NCBI RefSeq assembly: GCF_041227145.1
Contig: NZ_JBGFSP010000004.1
Location: 62,001-126,000, forward strand
Origin: Bacteroides sp. AN502(2024)
Lineage (GTDB): Bacteria; Bacteroidota; Bacteroidia; Bacteroidales; Bacteroidaceae
Reading direction: 5' to 3'
DNA: 64,000 bases
The notes under the pieces were generated by a model. The model made no database searches and was not told the DNA's origin. It saw nothing but the letters and a program-made list of their open reading frames with translations. Made by a program: the position numbers and the translations under genes. Shown one piece after another: positions 1 to 8,169 of the stretch; position 1 is the stretch's first letter; each line of letters starts with the position of its first letter.

Positions 1-292
1 CCTTGAAATGGGTTTTCAGGAACTCCTCCACGTCCGATTCTTTATAATACACCTTGTGCCACAACATTTGATATTTCAGTGTGCCCGAACTCCGGTAACG
101 CTGGATGGAGCGTTTGCTCGTGTTGAGCAGCCCGCACAAGTCCTGATTGTCCAGCAACCGTTCACCGTCCAGATACTTCACTTCCTTGTACTCCTTGCCC
201 GTAAGCGATGCTATCAGTTGTTCGTTCCGGTCGAAGCGTTCCATGATACGCTTCATCCAACCCTCGAAGGTTTCCAGATCCAGCGCGCTCAT
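1..292 (-). CDS. excisionase-like HTH protein (cut by window edge)
   Basis: A reading frame starts at ATG (292-290) and runs off the left edge without a stop; 97 residues are visible. The segment LDNQDLCGLLNTSKRSIQRY followed by a short turn and YYKESDVEEFL is the winged-helix/MerR-like fold of the HTH_17 (excisionase-type) family, which occurs in pairs near integration modules of Bacteroides conjugative elements. Its ATG overlaps the TGA stop of the preceding gene (ATGA), so the two are probably translationally coupled. By family it should bind DNA and act as a recombination directionality factor or local regulator; that role is inferred. The N-terminal 50 residues are helical and lack a motif I know. 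Confidence 0.75.
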   Translation of the reverse strand, partial: MSALDLETFEGWMKRIMERFDRNEQLIASLTGKEYKEVKYLDGERLLDNQDLCGLLNTSKRSIQRYRSSGTLKYQMLWHKVYYKESDVEEFLKTHFK

Positions 293-630
293 AGAGAAGG
301 AGATTCATGTATGGCCCAATAACCTTTTCTAAACTCATTCAACGTCTTTGGATTACAGGTTACAATACGTTGAGCAATACATTTTTCCACATCCGACAGT
401 CGATACAAACATTTACTCCGTATCATACAAAAAGGAATCGACCGTTCTTTCCGCATACGTTGAAGAGTACGCGTACTTATTTTAAGTAAGTCTGCCAGTT
501 CTTCACTTGTCAACCATATTTCCGGCTCTTGTAAGGGGGCAACTTCTTTTTTGAACACATAATCGGAAATCCGATTAATCTTTTCTACCAAATTCTGATA
601 TACCTGATGGTCTAATGTTATTATTTCCAT
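289..630 (-). CDS. excisionase-like HTH protein
   Basis: 113 aa. The N-terminal half (about residues 1-38) is a helical leader. Residues 39-95 hold the HTH_17 / excisionase-type domain: WLTSEELADLLKISTRTLQR, then a basic turn and YRLSDVEKCIAQ. It lies directly upstream of a second HTH gene with a 4-nt ATGA overlap, the standard two-gene arrangement in Bacteroides mobile elements. A similar pair is found on the opposite strand at 20028-20693. The likely job is DNA binding at an attachment or control site of the element; the target is not known. The start MEIITLDHQ resembles the start of the 20028 gene, which supports this ATG. Confidence 0.8.
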   Translation of the reverse strand: MEIITLDHQVYQNLVEKINRISDYVFKKEVAPLQEPEIWLTSEELADLLKISTRTLQRMRKERSIPFCMIRSKCLYRLSDVEKCIAQRIVTCNPKTLNEFRKGYWAIHESPSL

Positions 631-892
631 ACTTTTACGCTTTTTTGATTATGGCGCAAAATTGAGAAAAGAAAAGGGGGGACATCCACAGGTAGGTAAC
701 GACCTATGGAAGATTTTTCTGTATTATAGCCGTATCAGATTCTTTCAACTAAAAATCTGTTGTACAGAATTACAAGGTCATATTAATTCTTTGCCTATAT
801 TTGCAATCAATGTGTATTCAGGCACTCTTGTTTATTCGGAAAATACAAGAAAAGAGCAATACAAATGAAGCCAAAGACTATACTTAAAACCA

Positions 893-2095
893 ATGAGCTA
901 TCTAATATACATTTATACATTAGCACTGGATGATGGTTTTTACTATGTAGGGAAAACTATTGATCCCGACAGAAGATTCAATGAGCATTTCAATGATAAT
1001 GGAGCCGTATGGACTAAATTACACCCTCCTATCAGTGTTATTGAAAAAGAATCCTTTCTTGTATCGTCACCCGAAGAAGAAGAACGTTGGGAAAACCACC
1101 AGACCATAAAAATGATGAAAGCCAAAGGTTGGCAGAAGGTCAGGGGTGGTTTTTGGTGTAATGTGGGTGAAATCGAAACTATAAAGAACCTACAACATCA
1201 TGGATATTTTTCAGATATAGATATTGAGGATATTTCATTTAATAAAAGAGAGCAATTCATTTATCTTCTTGAATTGGAGAATGATAAATATTATGTTGGT
1301 TATTCACGTTCTCTACAAATCGCCCTCAAAAAGCATGAAAAAGGTACTGCCTCATACTGGACTCGGATAAACAGACCTATACGGTTATTAAAGTATCAGG
1401 AAGTCGTGTTTGAAAACGGCATTCCTAATATAGACATGATTAATGAATGGGTACTTCAATGTGGAGCTGAACATGGCTACGAAAATGTTCGCGGAGGGAG
1501 TTTTACACTTTGGGATTCAGAACGCCATCTGGGACTCATCCAATCCTTCTTGCGTAAAAAAAGAGACTATAAGCCCATTGTTGGCTTTAGTATGCGCAGT
1601 AAACTCATAGAAGAATATGAAGAAAAGAATTCCATAATCGATTATAATTTACCACTTAAAGAAAACGAGAGAGTCATGGTTGTTTATGTTCTGGCATTAG
1701 AAGATGGCTACTTCCATGTGAGTTATAGTAGTGATTTGTCTGCGCTTATGCAAAAGTACGAGAGAGGAAAATGTTGCGAATGGTGTAAACTCCATACTCC
1801 CATAAGATTATTAGAGGTTATTCCCGTTATATGCCCCAAAGATTATTTGGAGATTATTGACGAACTCAATCCCATTGTCGAGAAGTATTTCAATGAATAT
1901 GGGGCAGAAAAAGTCAGAGGTGGCAGATTCCCTATTGTAGATGAAAATCTACACATGAAAAAGGTTTTTGAAAGGTACAAGATAGAAGAAGGCAAGTATA
2001 TTGAATATACCAAGAAAGAAATGAATCATTTGAAGTATGAACGTAAGAAACAAAAAAAATCATCATCTTTCACATCAAAGGATATTGATATATAA
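893..2095 (+). CDS. protein with three GIY-YIG-like repeats
   Basis: 400 aa, AT-rich and unlike the neighbouring mob genes in composition. Three modules of about 125 residues are visible. The first begins YIYTLALDDGFYYVGKT (from residue 6), with a following DRRFNEHF that matches the conserved Arg region of GIY-YIG nucleases. The second begins FIYLLELENDKYYVGY (residue 122) and the third VVYVLALEDGYFHVSY (about residue 262). Each module continues with a W-x-x-(L/I)-x-x-P-I segment and closes with a VRGG(F/S/R) signature (about residues 83, 201 and 342). Modules 2 and 3 have lost the basic residues expected of a nuclease, so only the first is likely to be catalytic, if any. The tail is lysine-rich. 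It may cut or bind nucleic acid, perhaps in defence. Its neighbours do not define a pathway. Confidence 0.6.
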   Translation: MSYLIYIYTLALDDGFYYVGKTIDPDRRFNEHFNDNGAVWTKLHPPISVIEKESFLVSSPEEEERWENHQTIKMMKAKGWQKVRGGFWCNVGEIETIKNLQHHGYFSDIDIEDISFNKREQFIYLLELENDKYYVGYSRSLQIALKKHEKGTASYWTRINRPIRLLKYQEVVFENGIPNIDMINEWVLQCGAEHGYENVRGGSFTLWDSERHLGLIQSFLRKKRDYKPIVGFSMRSKLIEEYEEKNSIIDYNLPLKENERVMVVYVLALEDGYFHVSYSSDLSALMQKYERGKCCEWCKLHTPIRLLEVIPVICPKDYLEIIDELNPIVEKYFNEYGAEKVRGGRFPIVDENLHMKKVFERYKIEEGKYIEYTKKEMNHLKYERKKQKKSSSFTSKDIDI

Positions 2096-2104
2096 CATTT
2101 TTTT

Positions 2105-2722
2105 CTAAACTATAGTATTATCTCGTTCTCTATATTTTTCAATATCCATTTGAACATATTTAGAATCCATAGGATCATATTTATTCATGCTTTCAAGAAT
2201 TTGCTCCATTGCTTTATAAAAAGACAGAAAGCATTCTTGGTTCTTAGCTGGATTAATTTCCATATAGCCTGTATTAATATATCTAAAGAAATCAGGTTCA
2301 TAATGGGCTGTTGAATAATTACGTTTAGCCCTAGCCCAATCTCCATATAGCTTTTTCCATCGGTTTACTATCTTCAATATTTCTGCCTTTGATTCTTGAT
2401 GAGGGTTATAATATAACGGATTCTCTTTTTTAGTTATAATTTTGAGTAAAGATTCCATAATCTCGTACATTTTCATGAATGCAATATTCAGATAAAAGCA
2501 ACCTTCATATTTGTTTATTCCCAGCTTAATATTTTTAAAACATATAGTTACATCAATTCGAGTAGCCAATAATAAAGCATGTACTTCTACTTTCCTTATT
2601 TCATTGAGTGAATCATTACTTAATAAAGAATTTGCTTGTTTAAAAGTAGATATTGCCTTATGAAAAGTGAATAGTATTTCACTCATTTTATCAATATTGA
2701 AATCGTCATTCAAATCATTCAT
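2105..2722 (-). CDS. HEPN-like helical protein
   Basis: 205 aa, almost entirely helical, with no signal peptide or membrane segment. Near residues 133-140 it has W-A-R-A-K-R-N-Y-S-T-A-H-Y, which fits the R-x(4-6)-H motif of HEPN RNases and nucleotide-binding proteins, including the polar residue after the Arg. HEPN proteins are common toxins or RNases in defence islands. The gene stands alone, convergent with the GIY-YIG-repeat gene (9 bp between stops), with no obvious antitoxin or nucleotidyltransferase partner beside it. The motif is short, so a structural-similarity test is needed; otherwise it is a hypothetical accessory protein. Confidence 0.4.
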   Translation of the reverse strand: MNDLNDDFNIDKMSEILFTFHKAISTFKQANSLLSNDSLNEIRKVEVHALLLATRIDVTICFKNIKLGINKYEGCFYLNIAFMKMYEIMESLLKIITKKENPLYYNPHQESKAEILKIVNRWKKLYGDWARAKRNYSTAHYEPDFFRYINTGYMEINPAKNQECFLSFYKAMEQILESMNKYDPMDSKYVQMDIEKYRERDNTIV

Positions 2723-2785
2723 AACTCTTTAAAATTAGTTTTTAAAACCATAGCTTTTCATTGTATCATATCAAGTAGATATTCA

Positions 2786-3766
2786 TTAGAGATTAACCGT
2801 TTTACCAAGAAATATCCCAATAACGGATTTAGCTCCCAGTTCCATCATTTTCCGTCGTAGTTGCCGGAAACTCTGCCCACTTGTCAGCACATCATCGAAC
2901 AAAATCACATTCATTCCCTGAACGTCCCGCTTTTTGATACGCAAACTCGAAACAACCTCTTTGTGAGATATTCCTTTCATCTGTTCCCGTTCCTGCTCAA
3001 TCCATATCGTCTGAAATCCATCCCGTACATTCAGCCATTTAGATAAATGATAACACAGAACCGGAAACCTCTTTCGTTGCCGCTCCCGTGTCGAAGCCGG
3101 AATAGGAATTAAAATCGTCTGTTGAGGAGAATCACAATAAGAAATATTTTTCATGCAAAGAGAGATTATCTTAGCAACTAACATGCCGCAATGTCCGCCC
3201 TCCTTAAATCTGAATATCAGGTTACTGATACGTTTCTGATGCCCATCTATCTTCTGAACACGCGTAGGATAATAGTCATGTACATAATAACAGAGACTTC
3301 CGTCAATCTCGCAATCCCCATTGAAAGTCGTATCGTACGGATAAAAATCTGTTTCTACGCCACAGTCATAAGAGAATACCAGAATATCCTTATACATACT
3401 CAACCGTTCGGAAGATTCCGCCCGTCCGATCCATCCAGCCGATCCTCCGGTATTCATCATTCCGATACCGATTTCAAGTTGCTTATTGAATGGTTGATGT
3501 GAAATGACATACCAGTCATATTTTTTACAAACCTCTGTAAAATCACAGAAGTGATCTGAAAGGAAATAAAACAAGCCACCTTCCTTTAGCACAATCACAA
3601 ACTCCCCCAATGGTTGCCGCTTCAAATAGAAGAACTCCTCAAAGCTCCTTAGGTCATCCCCCATTGGAACCTTATAATCCTCAAATACCATTCCCGAATC
3701 ATATTCGACAAGCATATCAAAAGCCTCAACCATAATCTCTTTGTTCAAATTCAATAACTTGCACAA
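2786..3766 (-). CDS. ComF-like phosphoribosyltransferase with novel N-terminal region
   Basis: 326 aa. The C-terminal 130 residues contain a type I PRTase fold: the PRPP loop VILFDDVLTSGQSF (about residues 283-296), preceded by ILIPIPASTRERQRKR and a Q-M-K-G-I-S-H-K segment like those of ComF/GntX proteins. The N-terminal 190 residues do not resemble the zinc ribbon of ordinary ComF (no paired CxxC) and are rich in aromatic and acidic residues, so the protein is longer than typical ComF (about 230 aa). An alternative start is the Met at residue 12. ComF proteins are linked to DNA uptake. In this accessory setting the role is open. Confidence 0.6.
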   Translation of the reverse strand: MCKLLNLNKEIMVEAFDMLVEYDSGMVFEDYKVPMGDDLRSFEEFFYLKRQPLGEFVIVLKEGGLFYFLSDHFCDFTEVCKKYDWYVISHQPFNKQLEIGIGMMNTGGSAGWIGRAESSERLSMYKDILVFSYDCGVETDFYPYDTTFNGDCEIDGSLCYYVHDYYPTRVQKIDGHQKRISNLIFRFKEGGHCGMLVAKIISLCMKNISYCDSPQQTILIPIPASTRERQRKRFPVLCYHLSKWLNVRDGFQTIWIEQEREQMKGISHKEVVSSLRIKKRDVQGMNVILFDDVLTSGQSFRQLRRKMMELGAKSVIGIFLGKTVNL

Positions 3767-3861
3767 AGATAGCTACTTGCCATTCAGAGGTAAAATTCAT
3801 TCATCCTCTTTTATATTCTTTTATATATAGAAATGGCAATCAGACAGAGATTGACCAAAAA

Positions 3862-3900
3862 GCGGCTTAACCTGCTTCATACGATAACAAATTAAGCCGC
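3862..3900 (-). terminator. intrinsic terminator after RhuM-like gene
   Basis: A perfect 9-bp stem GCGGCTTAA / TTAAGCCGC with a 21-nt loop. Read on the minus strand it is followed by TTTTTGG. It lies 20 bp after the stop of the minus-strand gene at 3920-4321. Confidence 0.7.
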
Positions 3901-3919
3901 ATTAAAACTATAGTGACAA

Positions 3920-4321
3920 TCAGTTTACCCTCTGTTCCTTACTAATCTGCAAAAAAACAGGAATTTTTTGTTCACTGACTTTCTGTGTAAGTTGCCGACA
4001 TATCCATTCCCTGAACATAGAGCAGAACGGACTACTCATGCGAAAGGCAAGCATTATAATCATATTCAGATTATAATAATCCAACTTTCCATATTTACCG
4101 GGAGCATATTCGATTGCCTTCTCTTTTTTCACTGCATACTCCCGTAAATCCCCTTCTACAAAAATCTTTTTAATCTGACGCTCCACAGAAGCACCGCCAA
4201 CAAAAAATATATCCGCAATTTCTGCTATATTCATCCAAATACTGCCATCCTCGGCAGGCTTAAGAGATATACGAACACTGCCGGAATCTCTTGCCTCTAT
4301 AACTACCTTACCTTCTTCCAT
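3920..4321 (-). CDS. RhuM-like protein of a mobile element
   Basis: 133 aa. The pattern of a beta-rich start, IWMNIAEIADIF, an HTH-like helix pair (VERQIKKIFVEGDL), then LDYYNLNMIIMLAFRM and FREWICRQL follows the N-terminal domain of RhuM/Virulence_RhuM-type proteins, which often accompany integrases. Here it sits 18 bp downstream of an integrase C-terminal fragment on the same strand. The same order (integrase, then RhuM-like gene) is found at 21046-22666, so this is a repeated module of related elements. The molecular function of the family is not established. Nothing looks broken in this copy. Confidence 0.55.
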   Translation of the reverse strand: MEEGKVVIEARDSGSVRISLKPAEDGSIWMNIAEIADIFFVGGASVERQIKKIFVEGDLREYAVKKEKAIEYAPGKYGKLDYYNLNMIIMLAFRMSSPFCSMFREWICRQLTQKVSEQKIPVFLQISKEQRVN

Positions 4322-4339
4322 ATATCAAATATTACAATT

Positions 4340-4534
4340 TTACTTCCATTGATCCAAATCATCCAATTTCCCAGCCAACTGTTGCATATCTTTCCGTATT
4401 TTATCATTAGTTATGCGAGCATATATTTGTGTCGTTTCAATATTCGTATGTCCCAACATTTTCGATACAGTTTCAATCGGGACCCCCTTCGCAAGAGTCG
4501 TTGTGGTGGCAAAAGTATGCCTTGCAAGGTGCAA
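4340..4534 (-). pseudogene. tyrosine recombinase, C-terminal fragment
   Basis: 64 residues readable from [12 protein letters not shown] to the end, with [16 protein letters not shown] carrying the second catalytic His and the catalytic Tyr. The N-terminal domain and the rest of the catalytic core are absent: upstream in frame a TAG occurs 18 bp before HLARH, and no start precedes the fragment other than a TTG. The missing part matches the gene fragment at 4820-5926, which ends at CYHVARH on the opposite strand. Joining the two at the shared TTGCAAGRCAT sequence would give [10 protein letters not shown] in frame, so this is read as one half of an integrase broken by inversion. Confidence 0.8.
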
Positions 4535-4819
4535 CAGAATAGGCTAAGCAAGCAACAGCGAACAGGTGAAGATAAAACGTAAATCGTTTGAAATGAGCAA
4601 GGTTTCAGTATTTTGCCAAGTGGTGAAAATGCAAATGACAACGGAATATTGAGGTTATTCAGTTACCAAACCGTTAGCCGTCCGGTTACCGAAACGGCAA
4701 TAGGTAACGGCGGGCAATGAAAAGAAGTCTTCACCGTTTTGTTTGCACTCATACACAGCATTTTGCATATCAAAGAACGCTTATATGGCAAGTAAATTTG
4801 CACTTAAAAATATAAGCGT

Positions 4820-5926
4820 ATGAAAGTAGAAAAATTCAAGGTGCTGCTCTACCTTAAAAAAAGCGGATTGGACAAGTCGGGCAAGGCTCCCATCATGGGT
4901 CGCATCACCGTGAATCGGACAATGGCGCAGTTCGGCTGCAAACTCTCCTGCACTCCTGAACTGTCGAATCCCCGTGAAAGCCGTCTGAACGGCAAAAGCA
5001 AGGAGGCGGTAGAAACCAATGCGAAGATTGAAAAGCTGCTGTTGGCGGTAAACGCCGCTTTCGACAACCTTGTGAGCCGTAAGGTTGATTTCGATGCCAC
5101 CGATGTGAAAGACCTCTTTCAAGGCAGTATGGAAACGCAGATGACCCTCATGAGAATGACGGATGCTGTCTGTGACGACATCAAGGCGCGTATCGGCATA
5201 GACCGTGCGAAAGGAACTTATCCCGGCTACCACTATATGCGCCTGACGCTTGGGGAGTTCATAGAGCATCGCTACAAGGTCAAGGATTTGGCTTTCGGAC
5301 AGCTGACGGAACAATTCATCCATGACTATCAGGACTTCGTCACGGGAGAAAAAGGATACGCGATAGATACCGTCCGCCACTATCTCGCCATCCTGAAGAA
5401 AGTCTGCCGCCTTGCTTACAAGAAAGGGTATTCGGAGAAATACCATTTCCAACATTTTGCCCTGCCAAAACAATCGGAAAGAACCCCACGGGCATTGAGC
5501 CGTGAATCGTTTGAGAAAATCCGTGACGTGGAAATACCACCATACCGGAAAACGCATATGCTGGCAAGGGACCTTTTCCTGTTCGCCTGTTATACCGGGG
5601 TCTCTTATGCCGATGTGGTCTCCATCACCGACGAGAACCTGTACACGGATGACAACGGGGCATTATGGCTGAAATACCGCAGGAAGAAAAACGAACTTCG
5701 TGCCAGTGTGAAGCTGTTGCCCGAAGCGATTGCACTTATTGAGAAGTATCACAGTGAGGAAAGGGATACCCTGTTCCCTCTGCTGCACTGGTCAAATCTC
5801 CGAAGGCACATGAAAGCGTTGGCGGCATTGGCAGGCATCAAGGATGACTTGTGCTATCATGTTGCAAGACATTGTGGATTCTCTTGCTTGCTAAAATACA
5901 ATAGCTTACAAAATATTTCAGCTTAA
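4820..5926 (+). pseudogene. tyrosine recombinase, truncated before catalytic Tyr
   Basis: 368 codons. The N-terminal arm-binding and SAM-like core-binding domains and the start of the catalytic domain (FACYTGVSYADVVSI, KTHML) are intact, as in Bacteroides integrases of about 400-415 aa. The first catalytic Arg is replaced, as is usual in this lineage. The frame is normal to CYHVARH (His-x-x-Arg motif, about residue 352), after which it runs into unrelated sequence (CGFSCLLKYNS) and stops. The second His/Trp and the Tyr are lost, so the product should be inactive. A TAAATTTG -7 element lies at 4793-4800. The missing end is present in reverse orientation at 4340-4534. Confidence 0.85.
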
Positions 5927-6233
5927 CAGGTAACGATTTAGAAACCAGCGAAATTCTATATTTCACCTCGTTTTGCAGTAATTCAAAAGAACGCTTTTCC
6001 TGAATGCAAAGGTACGACTTTTATTCAATAAAAGCAACTAAATCGAAATTTTTCCCAGTGCCGGAAATCGTATGGAATGGCACAACAAGCATAACAAACA
6101 CAGCCATTAAAAGCCCCTCCCAATCATCATACACCTTTATTCTGTAAAATTTATACGAAATATTGAATTATAATTTGTCATTTCGGTTTTTATTCGTATC
6201 TTTGCGCTATATAATCTGATAAATTCAACGATT
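5927..6233. other. 307-bp intergenic region with opposing promoter elements
   Basis: No gene is seen. It holds the plus-strand promoter of the AbiL-like pair (6174-6204) and, on the minus strand, TACCTTTG (complement of 6007-6014) with a weak GTTG at the -33 position. That minus-strand promoter reads into the broken integrase and has no intact gene to serve, which fits the rearrangement proposed there. Confidence 0.5.
6174..6204 (+). promoter_or_regulatory. promoter of AbiL-like operon
   Basis: TTTG (6174-6177), 19-bp spacer, TATCTTTG (6197-6204): an exact match to the Bacteroides primary sigma factor consensus, 29 bp before the first ATG. Confidence 0.8.
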
Positions 6234-7532
6234 ATGATAGCAGAGTTCAATATTGAGAATTTCTTCTCCATTAAGTCGGCTCAAAAAATAAGTTTTGAGC
6301 CTTCATCAGACACTTTTATGTCTGATGAGTATTCGTATGAAGTGAAAGACGGTGTAAGGTTGTTGAAAGTGGGAATCATTTATGGCGCCAATGCCTCCGG
6401 TAAAACCAATATATTGAATGCTGTCGAGTTTTTCAGGATGCTTGTGCTACGGATGCTCAAAGACCGGAATGAGAAAACCGGGGTTGTTCCTTTCATGTTG
6501 GATGACACTTCAAGGAATGAAAAGACGAAGATGTCGATGGTATTCTATATCAATCAATCGAAATATATCCTTAGTTTTGAATTGGATGCAAGATGTATTT
6601 ATTCCGAGACATTGATTGTATATGATTCCATTCGCCCTACCAAATTGTATAGCCGCAGTTATGACGCCACCACAGATTCTTCAATCATAGAGTTTGGTGC
6701 AAACCTTAAAATGACGAAAAAAAGCCAAGGTGTGATTTCCGGAAACACAATCAATAATTGCAGTGTGCTTGCCGCATTTGGTAAAAGCAACGTGGAACGA
6801 ACAAGGCTGAACGATGTGTACGATTATTTTGCCAAACAAGTAAAGGAAACATTAGCTCCCGGTATGTTGCTTTCGGGTTATATCAAAGCACGATTGGACA
6901 AGGATGAAACAGGAGATTTGAAGAAATTTATTCTAAGTTTCCTGAAAGCCTCTGATTTCAATATAGAAGATGTTGCCTTACACGAAGAGGAAGAGTTGAT
7001 CACTCCGGAACTGGAGCAACTGATTCAGAACGCCCCTATTGGTAATGAAGCAAAAGCCGAGATGCTTAGAAAAGGTAAGATTACAAATACGGAACTGACA
7101 TTCAAGCATAAAGCCGGAGATGGTTTCTATGACTTGTCCGAAGAATACGAATCCAACGGCACTATGCGATTTATGGGGCTGGCTGTGATTCTGAATTTTC
7201 TGTTAAAGACCAACCGGTTTGTACCCATTGATGAAGTGGAAACAAGTATCCATTATGAATTGCTTGCTTATTTCCTAAAAGTTTTCTTGGCAAATAGCAC
7301 TGGGACTTCCCAGATGTTGCTGACAACTCACGATATCAATCTTCTCAACGAGGATTTCATTCGTCGTGATACGATATGGTTCACTGACAAAGACGAATTT
7401 GGCGAAACTAAAATAGTGCGTCTCTCTTCTTTGGGACTGCATAAGAATCTTTCCCCATATAACGCCTACAAGCAGGGGAAATTAGTAAAGTTGCCGTTCC
7501 TCGGCAGTCAGTATATTGATTTAAACGAGTAG
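6234..7532 (+). CDS. AAA15-family ATPase, AbiLi/RloA-like
   Basis: 432 aa, with the SMC/ABC-like architecture of OLD/RloA ATPases. It starts MIAEFNIENFFSIKSAQKI. The Walker A GANASGKT is at residues 51-58, a Walker B-like VPIDEVETSIH near residue 328, and a switch His in LLTTHDINLL near 362. No TOPRIM domain is fused. It is followed after 4 bp by an RloB-family gene, the two-gene pattern of AbiL (AbiLi-AbiLii) / RloA-RloB phage-defence systems. By family it should bind and hydrolyse ATP, sense infection and license its partner to act. The gene has its own consensus promoter. PARIS has a similar ATPase, but its partner is DUF4435, which is not what is seen here. Confidence 0.8.
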   Translation: MIAEFNIENFFSIKSAQKISFEPSSDTFMSDEYSYEVKDGVRLLKVGIIYGANASGKTNILNAVEFFRMLVLRMLKDRNEKTGVVPFMLDDTSRNEKTKMSMVFYINQSKYILSFELDARCIYSETLIVYDSIRPTKLYSRSYDATTDSSIIEFGANLKMTKKSQGVISGNTINNCSVLAAFGKSNVERTRLNDVYDYFAKQVKETLAPGMLLSGYIKARLDKDETGDLKKFILSFLKASDFNIEDVALHEEEELITPELEQLIQNAPIGNEAKAEMLRKGKITNTELTFKHKAGDGFYDLSEEYESNGTMRFMGLAVILNFLLKTNRFVPIDEVETSIHYELLAYFLKVFLANSTGTSQMLLTTHDINLLNEDFIRRDTIWFTDKDEFGETKIVRLSSLGLHKNLSPYNAYKQGKLVKLPFLGSQYIDLNE

Positions 7533-7536
7533 TGAT

Positions 7537-8139
7537 ATGGGGCGGACAGTAACAAAAAGTATCGCCATCATAGGCGAGGGAGAAACAGAGTGGTTTTACT
7601 TCGATTCTTTGAGGATTGCCCGTCGTTATCCTTTCAAGGTTGCGCCGGATTTTCCGCAGCATAGCGACATCAATCATATTCTGAAACTGGTAGAGTCCTA
7701 TTTGAACAAGCAATATGATTATATCGTATGCCTGTTTGATATGGATAGACTATATCAGTATCCCTCTGAAATGCAGTTGTATCAACAGGCAAAGAAAAAG
7801 TACAACACAAGGGAGTATAAGGGAAGAGTGATGTTTGTGGAAACGAATCCATGCACGGAATTTTGGTTTCTGCTGCACTTCTTGCCAAATGTTGTCTGTC
7901 GGCGATATGAGAGTTACGAGCAACTACTTCCCGAATTACAGAAATATATGCCGGGATATGAAAAGACAAAACGATATTTCATACGCACCAACCTTTATAA
8001 ATACTTGACAAAAAGCGGTGACTTGAAACGGGCGATGTCAAATTCAGAGAAATTGTGTCAACTATGCAAAGAATCGCCGGAAGATATGATGGCGTACTCT
8101 GAGATTCATAAGGTGATAGAACTACTAAACGATATATAA
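7537..8139 (+). CDS. RloB-family protein, AbiLii-like effector
   Basis: 200 aa. The start AIIGEGETEWFYF (residues 10-22) is the acidic first motif of RloB proteins, which have a TOPRIM-like nuclease fold. VCLFDMD (about residues 64-70) supplies the second acidic motif, and ETNPCTEFWFLLHF is the conserved RloB block. It is four bases downstream of the AAA15 ATPase gene and almost certainly translated with it. In AbiL systems this subunit is regarded as the effector that aborts infection, probably by nucleic-acid cleavage; the exact target is not settled. The length is normal for the family (about 200 aa). Confidence 0.8.
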   Translation: MGRTVTKSIAIIGEGETEWFYFDSLRIARRYPFKVAPDFPQHSDINHILKLVESYLNKQYDYIVCLFDMDRLYQYPSEMQLYQQAKKKYNTREYKGRVMFVETNPCTEFWFLLHFLPNVVCRRYESYEQLLPELQKYMPGYEKTKRYFIRTNLYKYLTKSGDLKRAMSNSEKLCQLCKESPEDMMAYSEIHKVIELLNDI

Positions 8140-8169
8140 GTTTAACGAGAAAAAATAATCTTAAAGTGT

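Noticed and set aside
4781..5557. 258-codon open frame opposite the broken integrase
   Set aside because: Antisense to recognisable integrase sequence; no domain seen.
6234..8139. PARIS system
   Set aside because: The ATPase is similar, but the partner has RloB motifs (GEGETE, FDMD), not those of DUF4435.
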